Source of the DNA: Kribbella voronezhensis
GTDB taxonomy: Bacteria > Actinomycetota > Actinomycetes > Propionibacteriales > Kribbellaceae
Assembly (NCBI RefSeq): GCF_004365175.1
Contig: NZ_SOCE01000001.1
Span: forward strand, 2,405,154 to 2,469,153
Length of the DNA stretch: 64,000 nucleotides
Direction: 5' to 3'
Below, piece after piece: positions 1-8,566 of the stretch (position 1 is the first letter of the stretch; each line of letters starts with the position of its first letter). The position numbers and the translations under genes are program-made. The notes under the pieces were generated by a model. The model did not search any database, was not told the origin of the DNA, and worked only from the letters and a program-made list of their open reading frames with translations.

Positions 1-717
1 GACCAGCCGGGCGCCTGCATCGGATTCGATGACTGTGCCGGTGAGGTTCGGGTTGGTTGCGGCCAGGACGACCGCTTCGGCGATGTGGGATGCCTTCGCA
101 ACCTGCCGGGCAGGCAGGTTGCTGGCGGCGTGGTCGAAGTAGGCGACCCGATCCGCTTCGGGCATGCCTTCCCACCAAGGGGTATCGACAAGGCCCGGTG
201 ACACCGCGTTGACTCGCCGTGGCGCAAGCTCCACCGCCAGGGGTTTCACGAGGGCTTCGACCGCTGCGTTGAGGGCGCCGATCCCCGCAGTACCGGCCAT
301 CCCTGCTCGGGCCGTGATGGCGCCGACGAGGGTGATCGATGCCTGGGGCGCCAAGAAGGGCAGGACGGCCTGCAGGGTCGTCACGTGTGCCCAGAACTTA
401 GCCTCGAAGGCTCGCCGCAGCATCGTCAGGTCCAGGTCGGCGAATGCGCCTACCCCTTCCGAGCCACTGACTGTCACCACGAGAACGTCGACGCGACCGA
501 GCGTCGAAGCCAGTGCGGTGATCGCAGCTTTGTCGCCGGCATCTGCTTGGTGAGTCATCAGCCCTGGCACCTCGCCGGCCGCCTTGGACAGTCTCTCGGC
601 GCCCCTGCCCACAATGTGCACCGTGTAGTTCCGGACGGCCAACTGCCGCGCCGTCTCCAACCCGATTCCGGAGGACCCGCCGACGACCAGCGCCGTCCTG
701 CCATCAACTGCATGCAT
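1..717 (-). CDS. SDR family oxidoreductase (3' end beyond window)
   Basis: This is a short-chain dehydrogenase/reductase with a Rossmann fold. The N-terminus reads MHAVDGRTALVVGGSSGIGL, where GGSSGIG is the dinucleotide-binding glycine motif. A typical late SDR segment with NAVSPGLVDTP follows, and the last visible residues, TGTVIESDAGARLV, are close to the usual C-terminus, so only a few codons are missing. The canonical YxxxK catalytic pair is not visible: the expected region reads AGIGALNAAVEALVK, without the tyrosine. It may therefore be an atypical or non-reductase member. ATG at 717 was chosen; a GTG at 720 lies immediately upstream. It is divergent from the TetR gene at 774 and is a plausible target of it. 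Confidence 0.8.
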   Translation of the reverse strand, partial: MHAVDGRTALVVGGSSGIGLETARQLAVRNYTVHIVGRGAERLSKAAGEVPGLMTHQADAGDKAAITALASTLGRVDVLVVTVSGSEGVGAFADLDLTMLRRAFEAKFWAHVTTLQAVLPFLAPQASITLVGAITARAGMAGTAGIGALNAAVEALVKPLAVELAPRRVNAVSPGLVDTPWWEGMPEADRVAYFDHAASNLPARQVAKASHIAEAVVLAATNPNLTGTVIESDAGARLV

Positions 718-734
718 CACGATCTTCAATTCAA

Positions 735-766
735 TACGAGACGGTTCGTAATGTTTACCGTATGCT
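735..766 (+). promoter_or_regulatory. TetR operator-like palindrome and -10 element
   Basis: The intergenic region carries TACGA-gacggt-TCGTA (735-750), a perfect 5-bp inverted repeat with a 6-bp centre. A -10-like TATGCT follows at 761-766, seven bases before ATG 774. The layout fits autoregulation by the adjacent TetR protein and control of the divergent SDR. The sequence is seen; the binding is inferred. Confidence 0.5.
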
Positions 767-773
767 GCTGCCC

Positions 774-1355
774 ATGGAAAGGCAAAGGGCTTCTCGAGGC
801 CGGACCCGTAGCGAGGTCAGTCGGCAGGCGGTCCTGGCGGCCGCGATTCAGATCATCGGAATCGATGGGTACGCCGCGTTGTCGATCGAGCGGATCGCCC
901 GCGAATCCGGGGTCGGCAAGCAGACGGTCTACCGCTGGTGGCCGACCAAGGCCGATGTCGTCATGGAGGCGCTGCTGCACAAGGTCGAGGTGCACATCCC
1001 GATCCCCGACACGGGTGCCCTGGAGTCGGACCTGCGACAGTTTCTGACGACATCCCTTCAGTTGGGGCGGATGCCGCAAGTGGCGGAACTGCTCCGTGCG
1101 CTGGCCGCCGAGGCCCAGCTGAATCCGGCCTTCGCCGAGCGGTTTCGCGCCACCTTCGTCGACCATCGGCGTGCGGCTCTCACGACGATCCTGACCCGCG
1201 ACGACGGCCGCAGGCCCGCACCCGTTCGGACCAGCACCTTGGTGGACGTCGTCTTCGGCGTCATCTGGTACCGATTGCTGATCCTGCCCACCGAGTTCGA
1301 CGACGACCTCGTCACCGAGCTGATCACCCTCCTCACTCAAGCAGGCGCCCGATGA
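774..1355 (+). CDS. TetR/AcrR family transcriptional regulator
   Basis: This is a one-component repressor of about 193 residues. The N-terminal helix-turn-helix is clear, with RESGVGKQTVYRWWPTKADV as recognition helix and flank, followed by an all-helical ligand-binding domain. I chose ATG 774 (MERQRASRG) over the in-frame ATG 762 because a -10-like TATGCT ends seven bases upstream of 774, which would give a leaderless mRNA. It is divergent from the SDR at 1-717 and overlaps the SDR at 1352 by ATGA, so it probably controls both dehydrogenases. The ligand is unknown. Confidence 0.88.
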   Translation: MERQRASRGRTRSEVSRQAVLAAAIQIIGIDGYAALSIERIARESGVGKQTVYRWWPTKADVVMEALLHKVEVHIPIPDTGALESDLRQFLTTSLQLGRMPQVAELLRALAAEAQLNPAFAERFRATFVDHRRAALTTILTRDDGRRPAPVRTSTLVDVVFGVIWYRLLILPTEFDDDLVTELITLLTQAGAR

Positions 1356-2188
1356 CCAAACCGCTCGTGGATCGAACGATCCTGATCACCGGCGCCACGG
1401 ACGGTCTCGGTCGCGGCCTGGCGCACGATCTCGCCCGGCGCGGCGCGCAGCTGATCCTGCACGGCCGCCGACCGGATGCCCTGGCCCAACTCGCCGACGA
1501 GCTCCGAAGTTCTGGTGCCACCGTCCACCCCGTGCTGGCGGACTTCGCCGAGCTCGACGACGTACGGGCAGCGGCCGACGACCTCATCGGAAGGCAGCTC
1601 GGCATCGAAGTTCTCATCAACAACGCCGGCATCGGCGCCGGTGCGCCCGCGCCCGTCACGCGGGCCACGACCACGGCAGGGCATGAGCTGCGATTCGCGG
1701 TGAACTACCTCGCTCCGGCGCTGCTGACTGCCCGGCTGCTCCCTGTACTTCGTACCCGGCCAGGCGCACGCATCATCAACGTGGCGTCGGCCGGCCAACA
1801 GGCGCTGGACTTCACCGATCTGATGCTGACCCGCCAGTACTCCGGGATGCGCGCCTATTGCCAGAGCAAGTTGGCGCTGATCATGTTCGGCTTCGATCTC
1901 GCCGACCGCTTCCCGGCCGACCAGCTCACCGTCAACAGCCTGCACCCGGGGAGCTACATGCCCACCAAGATGGTGCTGAACTTCGTGGGACACAGCATCG
2001 ACACCCTCGAAACCGGCATCAACGCCACCAGCAGACTCGCCCATGATCCAGCGCTCGCCACGGTCACCGGCGCCTACTTCGACATCAAGCGCCTGGCCAA
2101 AGCCGATCCACAGGCCTACGACCCCACCGCCCGCACCCACCTCCGTCACCTCACCGAACAACTCCTCGGCGAACCCATCTGCGCATAA
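1352..2188 (+). CDS. SDR family NAD(P)-dependent oxidoreductase
   Basis: This is a 278-residue classical SDR. TGATDGLGRGLAHDLARRGA is the TGxxxGxG cofactor motif, NNAG is present (INNAGIGAG), and the catalytic tyrosine and lysine are in AYCQSKLALIMF (YxxxK), with an upstream serine in NVASAGQ. The shape resembles the WW-domain oxidoreductase/retinol-dehydrogenase-like branch, which acts on carbonyl or alcohol substrates; the substrate here is unknown. Its ATG overlaps the TetR stop codon (ATGA), indicating translational coupling and co-regulation. Confidence 0.87.
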   Translation: MTKPLVDRTILITGATDGLGRGLAHDLARRGAQLILHGRRPDALAQLADELRSSGATVHPVLADFAELDDVRAAADDLIGRQLGIEVLINNAGIGAGAPAPVTRATTTAGHELRFAVNYLAPALLTARLLPVLRTRPGARIINVASAGQQALDFTDLMLTRQYSGMRAYCQSKLALIMFGFDLADRFPADQLTVNSLHPGSYMPTKMVLNFVGHSIDTLETGINATSRLAHDPALATVTGAYFDIKRLAKADPQAYDPTARTHLRHLTEQLLGEPICA

Positions 2189-2489
2189 CTCCCAGCTCGA
2201 CCTGAGCGGCGTCCCTGCAGAATTCTCCAACACAACTCGGTCCCTTACGCCGAAAGTGACAGTGAGAAAGATCCGAGTCTCGAAGAGAGCCCTAACCTAC
2301 GCGAATCGACTTCGTCCGACCTCGTACGAATGAGGGAAAGTCAGGAGTTGGCCAGCGCAGAATTGCAGTTGACTATTTGGCGCGGTCCGCCGCACTGTCG
2401 AGCGTTTGAGTCAATGTCACGGATTGTGCTCGACCCCTGGACGCCGTCGGGATAACCGCCGTACCGTCTGACCGGTTGGGGGGAACACC
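2189..2489 (+). other. Intergenic region, 301 bp, no gene seen
   Basis: It is noticeably less GC-rich than the flanking genes. It contains -35-like TTGACT near 2370 and TTGAGT near 2408, and a ribosome-binding tract GGGGGG just before ATG 2490. It probably holds the promoter of the zinc-ribbon operon. No convincing ORF, RNA or terminator hairpin was found. Confidence 0.4.
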
Positions 2490-4004
2490 ATGAGGAATTG
2501 TCATTCCTGTGGCGCGGCCAACCGGGCAAGCGCCACCTATTGCGGCACGTGCGGAGTAGTACTGCCGACCGCAGAACTAAATCTGGCAACGATGCCACCA
2601 TCGGATGCCACCCGTTATCTGTGTGCGGCGGTCCAGCTGGACAGCAGACTGGCAAAGCAGGTCGTTCGCGATGTTCTGGACGAGAAATACAAGGCTCCGC
2701 CGTCGTCGCCTGACGTCGACCTGGTGCCGGTAGTTTTGCACGCCATCGAGGCTCAGAAACGGCAATTCGTCCGCGATCTCCTGCTGACGCTCCTGCTTTT
2801 CGTCGGGGCATGGGCCCTTTACACGGCGCGGCCACTCGTCTTCGTAGTGGCAACCGCGCTCTGCTGGGTGGCCGTCTTCGGCGAGACGCTGGTAGCGACG
2901 TACGGCGTGGTCGCGCACGAGTTGCATCCGGCGCGGTTCAAGCCTGACGCGATGTCGCGGCCATACGATGCCGAGCAACGCGCGCGACTCGTCAAGATCG
3001 CCGAGGCTCGACAAGGAAACGTCAGCGTCTACAGCGCTTATAGGCCCTTCGTCGGCAGTGGGAAGCTCGTCGACGCCTGGTCCGTCGTTCTCGACACCGA
3101 CCAGGCAGCAGAGGAGGATCAAGAGGTCGAGAGCTTCACGGCGCTGGAGGTCCACGACTTCGTCCGTGACCAGTTGCGCGACCTGCGGACCGGCACAGTC
3201 ACGATGACCGACCGCGTCTTCGTCGACGGTCGAGACATCCGCGACGACATCCGGTTCCTGCCGGAGCAGGTTGGGGCGCCGGTGACGGCCGTCGATACCG
3301 CGCTGCTGCGCAGCCTGACTATCGAGTCCGAGGACAGGGCGCGTCCGTACCTGTGCATCGAGGTCAGCGGTTGGCAGGGGCAACTGGTTCATTCGACCTT
3401 CTTGCGCTTCGTCGTGACGCCTCATGAACTGTTCATCGAGGTCAGCCACTTTGTGCTCACCCCGGTACGAGACGAGTTCCAGGAGGTCGACAGGCTGCTG
3501 CCGGAACCGACCGCCGGTCAGGCACTACGGATCGGCGGGCGAGCGCTGCGGCGGACGCCAGGCCACTTGTTCCGGGCACCCATCGCGACGGTCGTCCGCC
3601 TGTTCGGCTCGGCGACTCAGGAGCACCAACGGACCAGGCAGAAGCGCGAGATCCTCAACGCGCTCCGGTTCGACCACGGCGCTCCGGCCAGCCCGCGCGA
3701 GACCGTCAGCGATCGGTGGTACCAGCGGTACTTCCAGCAGCTCGACCACGACTGGTACACGAAGGTGATCGACAAGCGGCTGTTCCAGTCGCTCACCGAG
3801 TTCCTCGAGTCCAAGGGGATCGACATCGGCGAGCTGACCCAACGCCAGACGGTGATCCAGAACTCCGGCGTATGGGTCGCGGGCGGCGGCTCCGTCACCG
3901 CGGGCAGCATCGCCGCTGGTACCGGGGCCCGTGCGACTTCCATGATCTCCAAGGTCGCCAACGCGGCCAGGCAAGGCGTCAACGAAGTAGTGGGAAGGAA
4001 CTGA
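2490..4004 (+). CDS. Zinc-ribbon membrane protein with C-terminal Gly/Ala repeat motif
   Basis: This is a 504-residue protein of unknown function. The N-terminus is a zinc ribbon: Cys4, Cys7, Cys18 and Cys21 form two CxxC knuckles. Two hydrophobic segments at about residues 97-113 and 116-135 form a membrane hairpin. A long soluble region follows that I cannot assign. Near the C-terminus (about 461-484) is the motif GGGSVTAGSIAAGTGARAT, which closely matches the N-terminus of the next protein. Its TGA overlaps the next ATG (TGATG), so the two are translationally coupled. The ribosome-binding site is GGGGGGAACACC. The shared motif suggests that the two proteins assemble together; this is inference. 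Confidence 0.75.
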   Translation: MRNCHSCGAANRASATYCGTCGVVLPTAELNLATMPPSDATRYLCAAVQLDSRLAKQVVRDVLDEKYKAPPSSPDVDLVPVVLHAIEAQKRQFVRDLLLTLLLFVGAWALYTARPLVFVVATALCWVAVFGETLVATYGVVAHELHPARFKPDAMSRPYDAEQRARLVKIAEARQGNVSVYSAYRPFVGSGKLVDAWSVVLDTDQAAEEDQEVESFTALEVHDFVRDQLRDLRTGTVTMTDRVFVDGRDIRDDIRFLPEQVGAPVTAVDTALLRSLTIESEDRARPYLCIEVSGWQGQLVHSTFLRFVVTPHELFIEVSHFVLTPVRDEFQEVDRLLPEPTAGQALRIGGRALRRTPGHLFRAPIATVVRLFGSATQEHQRTRQKREILNALRFDHGAPASPRETVSDRWYQRYFQQLDHDWYTKVIDKRLFQSLTEFLESKGIDIGELTQRQTVIQNSGVWVAGGGSVTAGSIAAGTGARATSMISKVANAARQGVNEVVGRN

Positions 4005-4345
4005 TGAAGAACTACGGGATCAGCGTCACGGGCGGGAAGGTCGAGGCCGGGGCGATGGCGGCCGGCGACAACGCGACCGCAACGAACATCTCGGCGGCGT
4101 CGGACTCACTCACCGACGCCCGCGCCGAGATGGCGGACCTCCTCGAGCTGCTGCGCGCCGTCCCGGAGCTGCCTGAGCAGACCGTTGCGATGGCCGAGCT
4201 GGCTGATCGTGAACTAGGAAAGGAAGAACCTGACAAGAGCTCGGTACTACGTCTGCTGGAACTGATCGCTTCCGGAGCCACGTCGATCGCCTCGATCGGC
4301 GGCGCGGTAACCGCAGTCCAGCACGCGGTCAGCGCGATCCTGTAA
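4004..4345 (+). CDS. Small protein with Gly/Ala-rich beta motif and helical tail
   Basis: This is a 113-residue protein. Residues 5-28 (ISVTGGKVEAGAMAAGDNAT and onward) are a short Gly/Ala pattern expected to form tight beta turns. The rest is helical, with an acidic amphipathic segment (about 34-80) and a hydrophobic, small-residue-rich C-terminus (LIASGATSIASIGGAVTAV). The motif matches the C-terminus of the upstream zinc-ribbon protein at about 11 of 18 positions. Similar Gly/Ala motifs occur in small actinobacterial proteins of unknown function, which I recall only at motif level. ATG overlaps the previous stop; the next gene starts 16 bases downstream. No function is assigned. Confidence 0.72.
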   Translation: MKNYGISVTGGKVEAGAMAAGDNATATNISAASDSLTDARAEMADLLELLRAVPELPEQTVAMAELADRELGKEEPDKSSVLRLLELIASGATSIASIGGAVTAVQHAVSAIL

Positions 4346-4361
4346 CTGTCCGGGGGGACTG

Positions 4362-5183
4362 ATGTCTGTCTACTGCACCGCCTGCGGCACCCGCCGCACG
4401 GAGTCGGCCAAATACTGCACCCACTGCGAAGCCGGCTTCGAAGAAGCCCACCCCACCCGTGCTACCGAAGCCCCGACCAGCTACGGACAGGGCTGGTACG
4501 TCAGCGCCACCGTGGTGCTCGCCGTCGTCGTAACACTCGCAATCATCGGCCTGAACGCCCTGATCGTGCACTCCGTGAACGGCAAGCTTGAAGACTCCGC
4601 CGCCCACTCTCGCATCTTCGGGTCCAAGCTCGACTCCAATGGCTACATCGTTCCCGCCGAGAGCAACCCCACTTCCGAGGAAGGCCCGACGTGGACGCCC
4701 TCGCCAACGGAGGAGGAGACGACCGAGCCGACCTTTGAGCCCACCTTGGACCCCACGCCGACTCAAGAGCCGACGCTGGGCAACGACCTGGTGTCCATCA
4801 CCCCTGAAGCCGCACGAGACCCCGCCGCGTCCGCCGTCGTCGAACTGCTCACCACCTACTACAGAGCCATCAACGAACACGACTATCCGACGTACGAGGC
4901 CCAGCAAACCCGCGCAGCACAAGCCCTACTGACCCGCAGCGATTTCGCCACGGGCTTCCGCTCCACTGTCAACTCCGAAGTGGTCGTCCAAGCCCTCACG
5001 CCGACAGCCGACGGCCGCCTCCTGGCCAGCGTCACATTCACCAGCAGTCAAGACGCAGCAGACGGACCCAAGGGTCAAACCTGCACCCACTGGGCAGTAG
5101 GCAAGTTCCTCAAGGGTCGATCCCCGACCTTGCTGATAGACAAGGCTCCTAAGGGCTACAAGGCCACATTCGACCCCTGCTGA
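4362..5183 (+). CDS. Zinc-ribbon, single-pass membrane protein with Thr/Pro/Glu linker
   Basis: This is a 273-residue protein. Four N-terminal cysteines form two CxxC knuckles (CTACG and CTHCE), a zinc ribbon like that of the gene at 2490. A transmembrane helix follows at about residues 45-70 (YVSATVVLAVVVTLAIIGLN), then a Thr/Pro/Glu-rich linker (about 100-145) and a C-terminal extracytoplasmic domain of about 115 residues with an NTF2-like feel (VVELLTTYYRAINEHDYPTY). The likely topology is zinc ribbon inside and NTF2-like domain outside, typical of actinobacterial envelope proteins. It is the third gene of the locus; the role is unknown. Confidence 0.75.
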   Translation: MSVYCTACGTRRTESAKYCTHCEAGFEEAHPTRATEAPTSYGQGWYVSATVVLAVVVTLAIIGLNALIVHSVNGKLEDSAAHSRIFGSKLDSNGYIVPAESNPTSEEGPTWTPSPTEEETTEPTFEPTLDPTPTQEPTLGNDLVSITPEAARDPAASAVVELLTTYYRAINEHDYPTYEAQQTRAAQALLTRSDFATGFRSTVNSEVVVQALTPTADGRLLASVTFTSSQDAADGPKGQTCTHWAVGKFLKGRSPTLLIDKAPKGYKATFDPC

Positions 5184-5529
5184 CCCCAGTAGATCGCCGA
5201 CCGTGCCGTGAACATGCAAGGCCCGCCCCGGTCATGTGGTCATTTCGGGCGCCGGGCAACTGGCACCCGGAACACGACTCCGCCACATCGCGCTGACGAG
5301 CGAGGCGCCCGTGCCATCCAGCCTCAAACGGTCCCCCTGGCCTGAAGCCCCCACCTCCCGTGAATGTTCGATGGTGCGCGAGTCGTCGACCATCAGCCGG
5401 TAAGCCGACCTCAGCCACCGCGGGGTTTCAGCGCGCGACGGAGGAGCGCGCGTTTGGGGTGGGTGGGAGCCAGACGCCGTAGGACGCGACGTAGGAGCGA
5501 CCGTAGGCGGCGGCGTGGGGTAGACGGCC
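5184..5529. other. Intergenic region, 346 bp, between converging units
   Basis: It lies between the stop of the zinc-ribbon operon and the stop of the LuxR gene. An imperfect GC hairpin, GCCCG-CCCCG (5221-5230) facing CGGG and CGGGC (5246-5257), could terminate the plus-strand operon. The rest is GC-rich with no supported gene; reading frames here look like antisense noise. Confidence 0.35.
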
Positions 5530-8301
5530 TCAGCGTGGGGCGAGGTCCGGGCCGTTGCGGTCTACGGTGCGGAGGAGTTGGGTGCGGTTGGCTACGCCGA
5601 AGCGGCGGTACAGCCGCGTGAGTTGGGATTCGACCGCTTTGACGCTCAGGTAGAGAGCGGCGGCGATCTCGCGGTTGGTGGAGCCGTCTCGGACCATGGC
5701 GACGATTTGTTGTTCGTTGTCGGTGAGTTCCGATGGTTGGCGGCTGCGGCTGGGGACGTCGAGGCGGGCGAGTTCGGTTTCGGCGACCTCGCGCCATGCG
5801 GGCGCGCCGTACGCCTCGAATTGCTCGATCGCGTCCAGGAAGGCGGTGCGGGCCACCGAGCGGCGGCGGGCCTGGCGGGCGACGCGGCCTCGGGTGAGTT
5901 CGCAGCGGGCGATGTCGAGGGGGTAGACGCGGTCGCCGGCTGTGGCGACGGTCTTCTCCAGCAGGTCGAGGGCTGCGGCTGGGTCGCCCTGCTTGGCGAT
6001 CAGCAAGGCTTCGGAGCGGGCCAGGCCGATCAGGATCACGCCGCGATCGAGGGTCTCCGCGCGCCGGCGGATCTCGGAGATCAGCCGGGCCGCATCGTCG
6101 AGGCGTCCGGCAGCGACCAGCGCCTCGGCGTAGTCGGCGTGCCACGGGATCACCGCCGGGTCGTACGGCATCGCTCCTTCGCCGCAGTCGGCGATCGCGT
6201 CGAAGGCCTCGACCGCTCGTTGCGGGTCACCAGCCAGTACGGCGACCTGCCCCATCCCCGCGAGCGCCGGGCCGATCCATTCGTCGTTGCCGACCACCCG
6301 GACGCCTTCGAGCGATGCCTCGGCCAGCTCGCGCGCCATCGTCGCTGTGCCGCCGGCCCATTCGGCGCGGCCGGCGATGACCAGGCCGACCTCCGGCTCG
6401 TCGCCGATGTCCTGCATCAACTGGTAGCACTCGTGGCCCGCGGCCAGCGCCTGCGCGCCGTGCCCGCTGCGTTCGTAGATCGCGGTGGCGGAGATCAGCG
6501 CCGAGGCGAGCCAGCGGACAGCACCACCCGCTCGTACCTCGTCCACCAGCGCGGTGATCGCTGTGATCGCCTCTTGGTTGTGACCGCGGAACAGCTCCCG
6601 CATGGCCGCCATCTGCCGAGCGCCCAGCACTGTCTTCGTCAACGGCAGGCCGACCGACAGCTCGGCCGCCTGCTCCAGCAGCTCGTCCGAGGTCTGCTCA
6701 CCTCCGGCAGCGATCTGCACGGAGCTCAAGGCGCTCAGAGCGTCCACGACCGCCTCGGTGTCACCACAAGCGCGAGCAAGCTGCTCAGCTACTTGGGCGT
6801 CCTCCCGCGCCTCGTCGAAGCGCCGGTCGAAGTACGCACTCGTACTACGAGCAATCCGCACCCGCGCCTCAAGTCGATCGTTACCGGCCGCAGCCTCGAA
6901 CGCCTGAGCGAGCAACTCGATCCGCTGCTCCCGCACCGGCCAAGCGGCGTCCACCAGGAGCAACAGCGCGGTCACCTTGGTCTCCGGCCTGCTGGCAGCC
7001 TGTACTGCGAGTCGCGCCATCTCCGCCGATTCCACCAGGTGCCCGGCAGCGGCGGCATCGTCTGCAGCCCGCGTGAGTCGCCGGGCCCTCTCGTCCTGGA
7101 GGGTCGGCGGCGTACGTTCGGCAGCCAGTCGCCACAGCGTCGCAGCCGCTCCAAGGGCACCACGAGCGCCGGCGACCGCTGCCGCCGCTTCTATGGTGCT
7201 CGCGAGGTCCGCGTTGGCCTCCTGCGTCGCCAGAGCCCGGTGGGTCGCGTTCTCCACCGGCTCGTCGACCACAGCGGCCAGTCGCGCGTGGGCCTGGCGT
7301 CGCGCGGCGGACGTCGCCTCGGCGTATACGAACTCGCGCAGCAGTGGGTGAGCAAAGCGCAGGCGCTGCTCCGAGACGTCGATCAGCCCGAGGTCCTCCG
7401 CTTCGGCGAGCTCGACGTCGACAGAGCGGCACAGTGACTGGCTCAGCTGAGTCGTGGTCGGTCGCGGCGAGGACGCGGCGTGCAGCAGTACTTCGTGGGT
7501 CGCGGGGCTGAGGTCGGCGAGCCGGTCACCGAGGAGGGTCTTGAGGCGGCTCGACACCGGCAGCGGGTCGTTCGGCGAGACGCCCTGCGGGTGGCGCAGT
7601 ACGGCGCGGCCAAGCTCCAGAGCCATGAACGGGTTGCCGGCGCTGGCGGTGAAGATCCGGCGAGCCGTACGGACCGGCAGCGGGCTGGACAGACGCTGGC
7701 GAAGGAGGGACAGTACGTCGGCCTCGACCAGCGGCGGGACCTCCAGCTGCAGCACGGGCTCCGGGCACGCCTCGGCCATCGTCGGCAGATCGCCGTCGGC
7801 CACCTGCTCCGTAGCGAGCATGTGCACGCCTTCGGTCAGCCGGCGCGCGCAGAAGGTCAGCACCTCGAGGCTGGACGGGTCGACCCACTGGATGTCGTCC
7901 ACGACGAGCAGGACCGGCCCTGAGGCCGCCAGGCGCCGCAGTACGTGCAGGACGGCCAGCCGGACGGCCAGCTCGTCCCGGACCGTGTCCGGAGCACTGG
8001 CCTTGAGCAGTGCCACCTCCAGCGGCTGCCGCAGGTGATCGGGCAGCACCTGCCAGGCGAGCTCGAGCTGGTTGGACAGGAGATCGAGGAGGGTGACATA
8101 CGGCAGGGCGGCTTCGCTCTGCGACGGGGCGGCGCTGAGGATGCGGCAGCCGGCTCTGGTGCGCTCGGCGACCAGTGCGCGGCCTACTGCGGACTTCCCG
8201 ATCCCGGTAGGTCCGTAGAGCAGCACGGAGCCACTGGTCTCGAGCTGCTTCTTCGCACGCTCGACCAGTCCGGCGCGCCCGACCAGCTCGTCGTCAGTCA
8301 T
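5530..8301 (-). CDS. LAL-type LuxR regulator with N-terminal AAA/STAND ATPase
   Basis: This is a 923-residue regulator of the large ATP-binding LuxR class (MalT-like architecture). Walker A is GPTGIGKS at residues 30-37 and Walker B is VLLVVDDIQWVD at about 130. The middle is a long Ala/Leu-rich helical-repeat (TPR-like) region. The C-terminus is a GerE-type helix-turn-helix (LTDNEQQIVAMVRDGSTNRE, then IAAALYLSVKAVESQLTRLY). Such proteins use ATP and an inducer to activate promoters. It is monocistronic, and no neighbour identifies its target or inducer. Confidence 0.92.
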   Translation of the reverse strand: MTDDELVGRAGLVERAKKQLETSGSVLLYGPTGIGKSAVGRALVAERTRAGCRILSAAPSQSEAALPYVTLLDLLSNQLELAWQVLPDHLRQPLEVALLKASAPDTVRDELAVRLAVLHVLRRLAASGPVLLVVDDIQWVDPSSLEVLTFCARRLTEGVHMLATEQVADGDLPTMAEACPEPVLQLEVPPLVEADVLSLLRQRLSSPLPVRTARRIFTASAGNPFMALELGRAVLRHPQGVSPNDPLPVSSRLKTLLGDRLADLSPATHEVLLHAASSPRPTTTQLSQSLCRSVDVELAEAEDLGLIDVSEQRLRFAHPLLREFVYAEATSAARRQAHARLAAVVDEPVENATHRALATQEANADLASTIEAAAAVAGARGALGAAATLWRLAAERTPPTLQDERARRLTRAADDAAAAGHLVESAEMARLAVQAASRPETKVTALLLLVDAAWPVREQRIELLAQAFEAAAGNDRLEARVRIARSTSAYFDRRFDEAREDAQVAEQLARACGDTEAVVDALSALSSVQIAAGGEQTSDELLEQAAELSVGLPLTKTVLGARQMAAMRELFRGHNQEAITAITALVDEVRAGGAVRWLASALISATAIYERSGHGAQALAAGHECYQLMQDIGDEPEVGLVIAGRAEWAGGTATMARELAEASLEGVRVVGNDEWIGPALAGMGQVAVLAGDPQRAVEAFDAIADCGEGAMPYDPAVIPWHADYAEALVAAGRLDDAARLISEIRRRAETLDRGVILIGLARSEALLIAKQGDPAAALDLLEKTVATAGDRVYPLDIARCELTRGRVARQARRRSVARTAFLDAIEQFEAYGAPAWREVAETELARLDVPSRSRQPSELTDNEQQIVAMVRDGSTNREIAAALYLSVKAVESQLTRLYRRFGVANRTQLLRTVDRNGPDLAPR

Positions 8302-8514
8302 CGATCAACATTCTCCCCGAAGGATTACATTCGCCGACATCACAGTCGAGTGCCAGTGGACACGGCGAGTGTCACATATAGAGACGCACCAGCCATCCTC
8401 CCGTTACCTATCTGTTCCTGCGTGCTGAAGCTCACAGGTGCGCGGCGTACCGGCGTGTCGCCCGGCATCGCGCCGAAAACCGCAGCCGCACCGCTGGGAG
8501 ACCCGCTCACACGA

Positions 8515-8554
8515 CCGCCCGGGCCGGCACCGAGAACGGCAGCGGCCCGGGCGG
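8515..8554 (-). terminator. Intrinsic terminator downstream of the APC permease
   Basis: A perfect 12-bp stem, CCGCCCGGGCCG (8515-8526) and CGGCCCGGGCGG (8543-8554), has a 16-base loop and lies 12 bases past the permease stop. There is no T-run, which is common in high-GC actinobacteria. Confidence 0.7.
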
Positions 8555-8566
8555 GTTGCGAAGGGC

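Noticed and set aside
3716..4345. Longer version of the small Gly/Ala-repeat protein starting at 3716
   Set aside because: The upstream part would be antisense-like sequence within the zinc-ribbon gene; ATG 4004 overlaps its stop and starts the conserved motif.
5578..7437. Long plus-strand frame opposite the LuxR gene
   Set aside because: The minus strand encodes a complete Walker A/B and LuxR HTH protein; the plus frame has no domain and no ribosome site.
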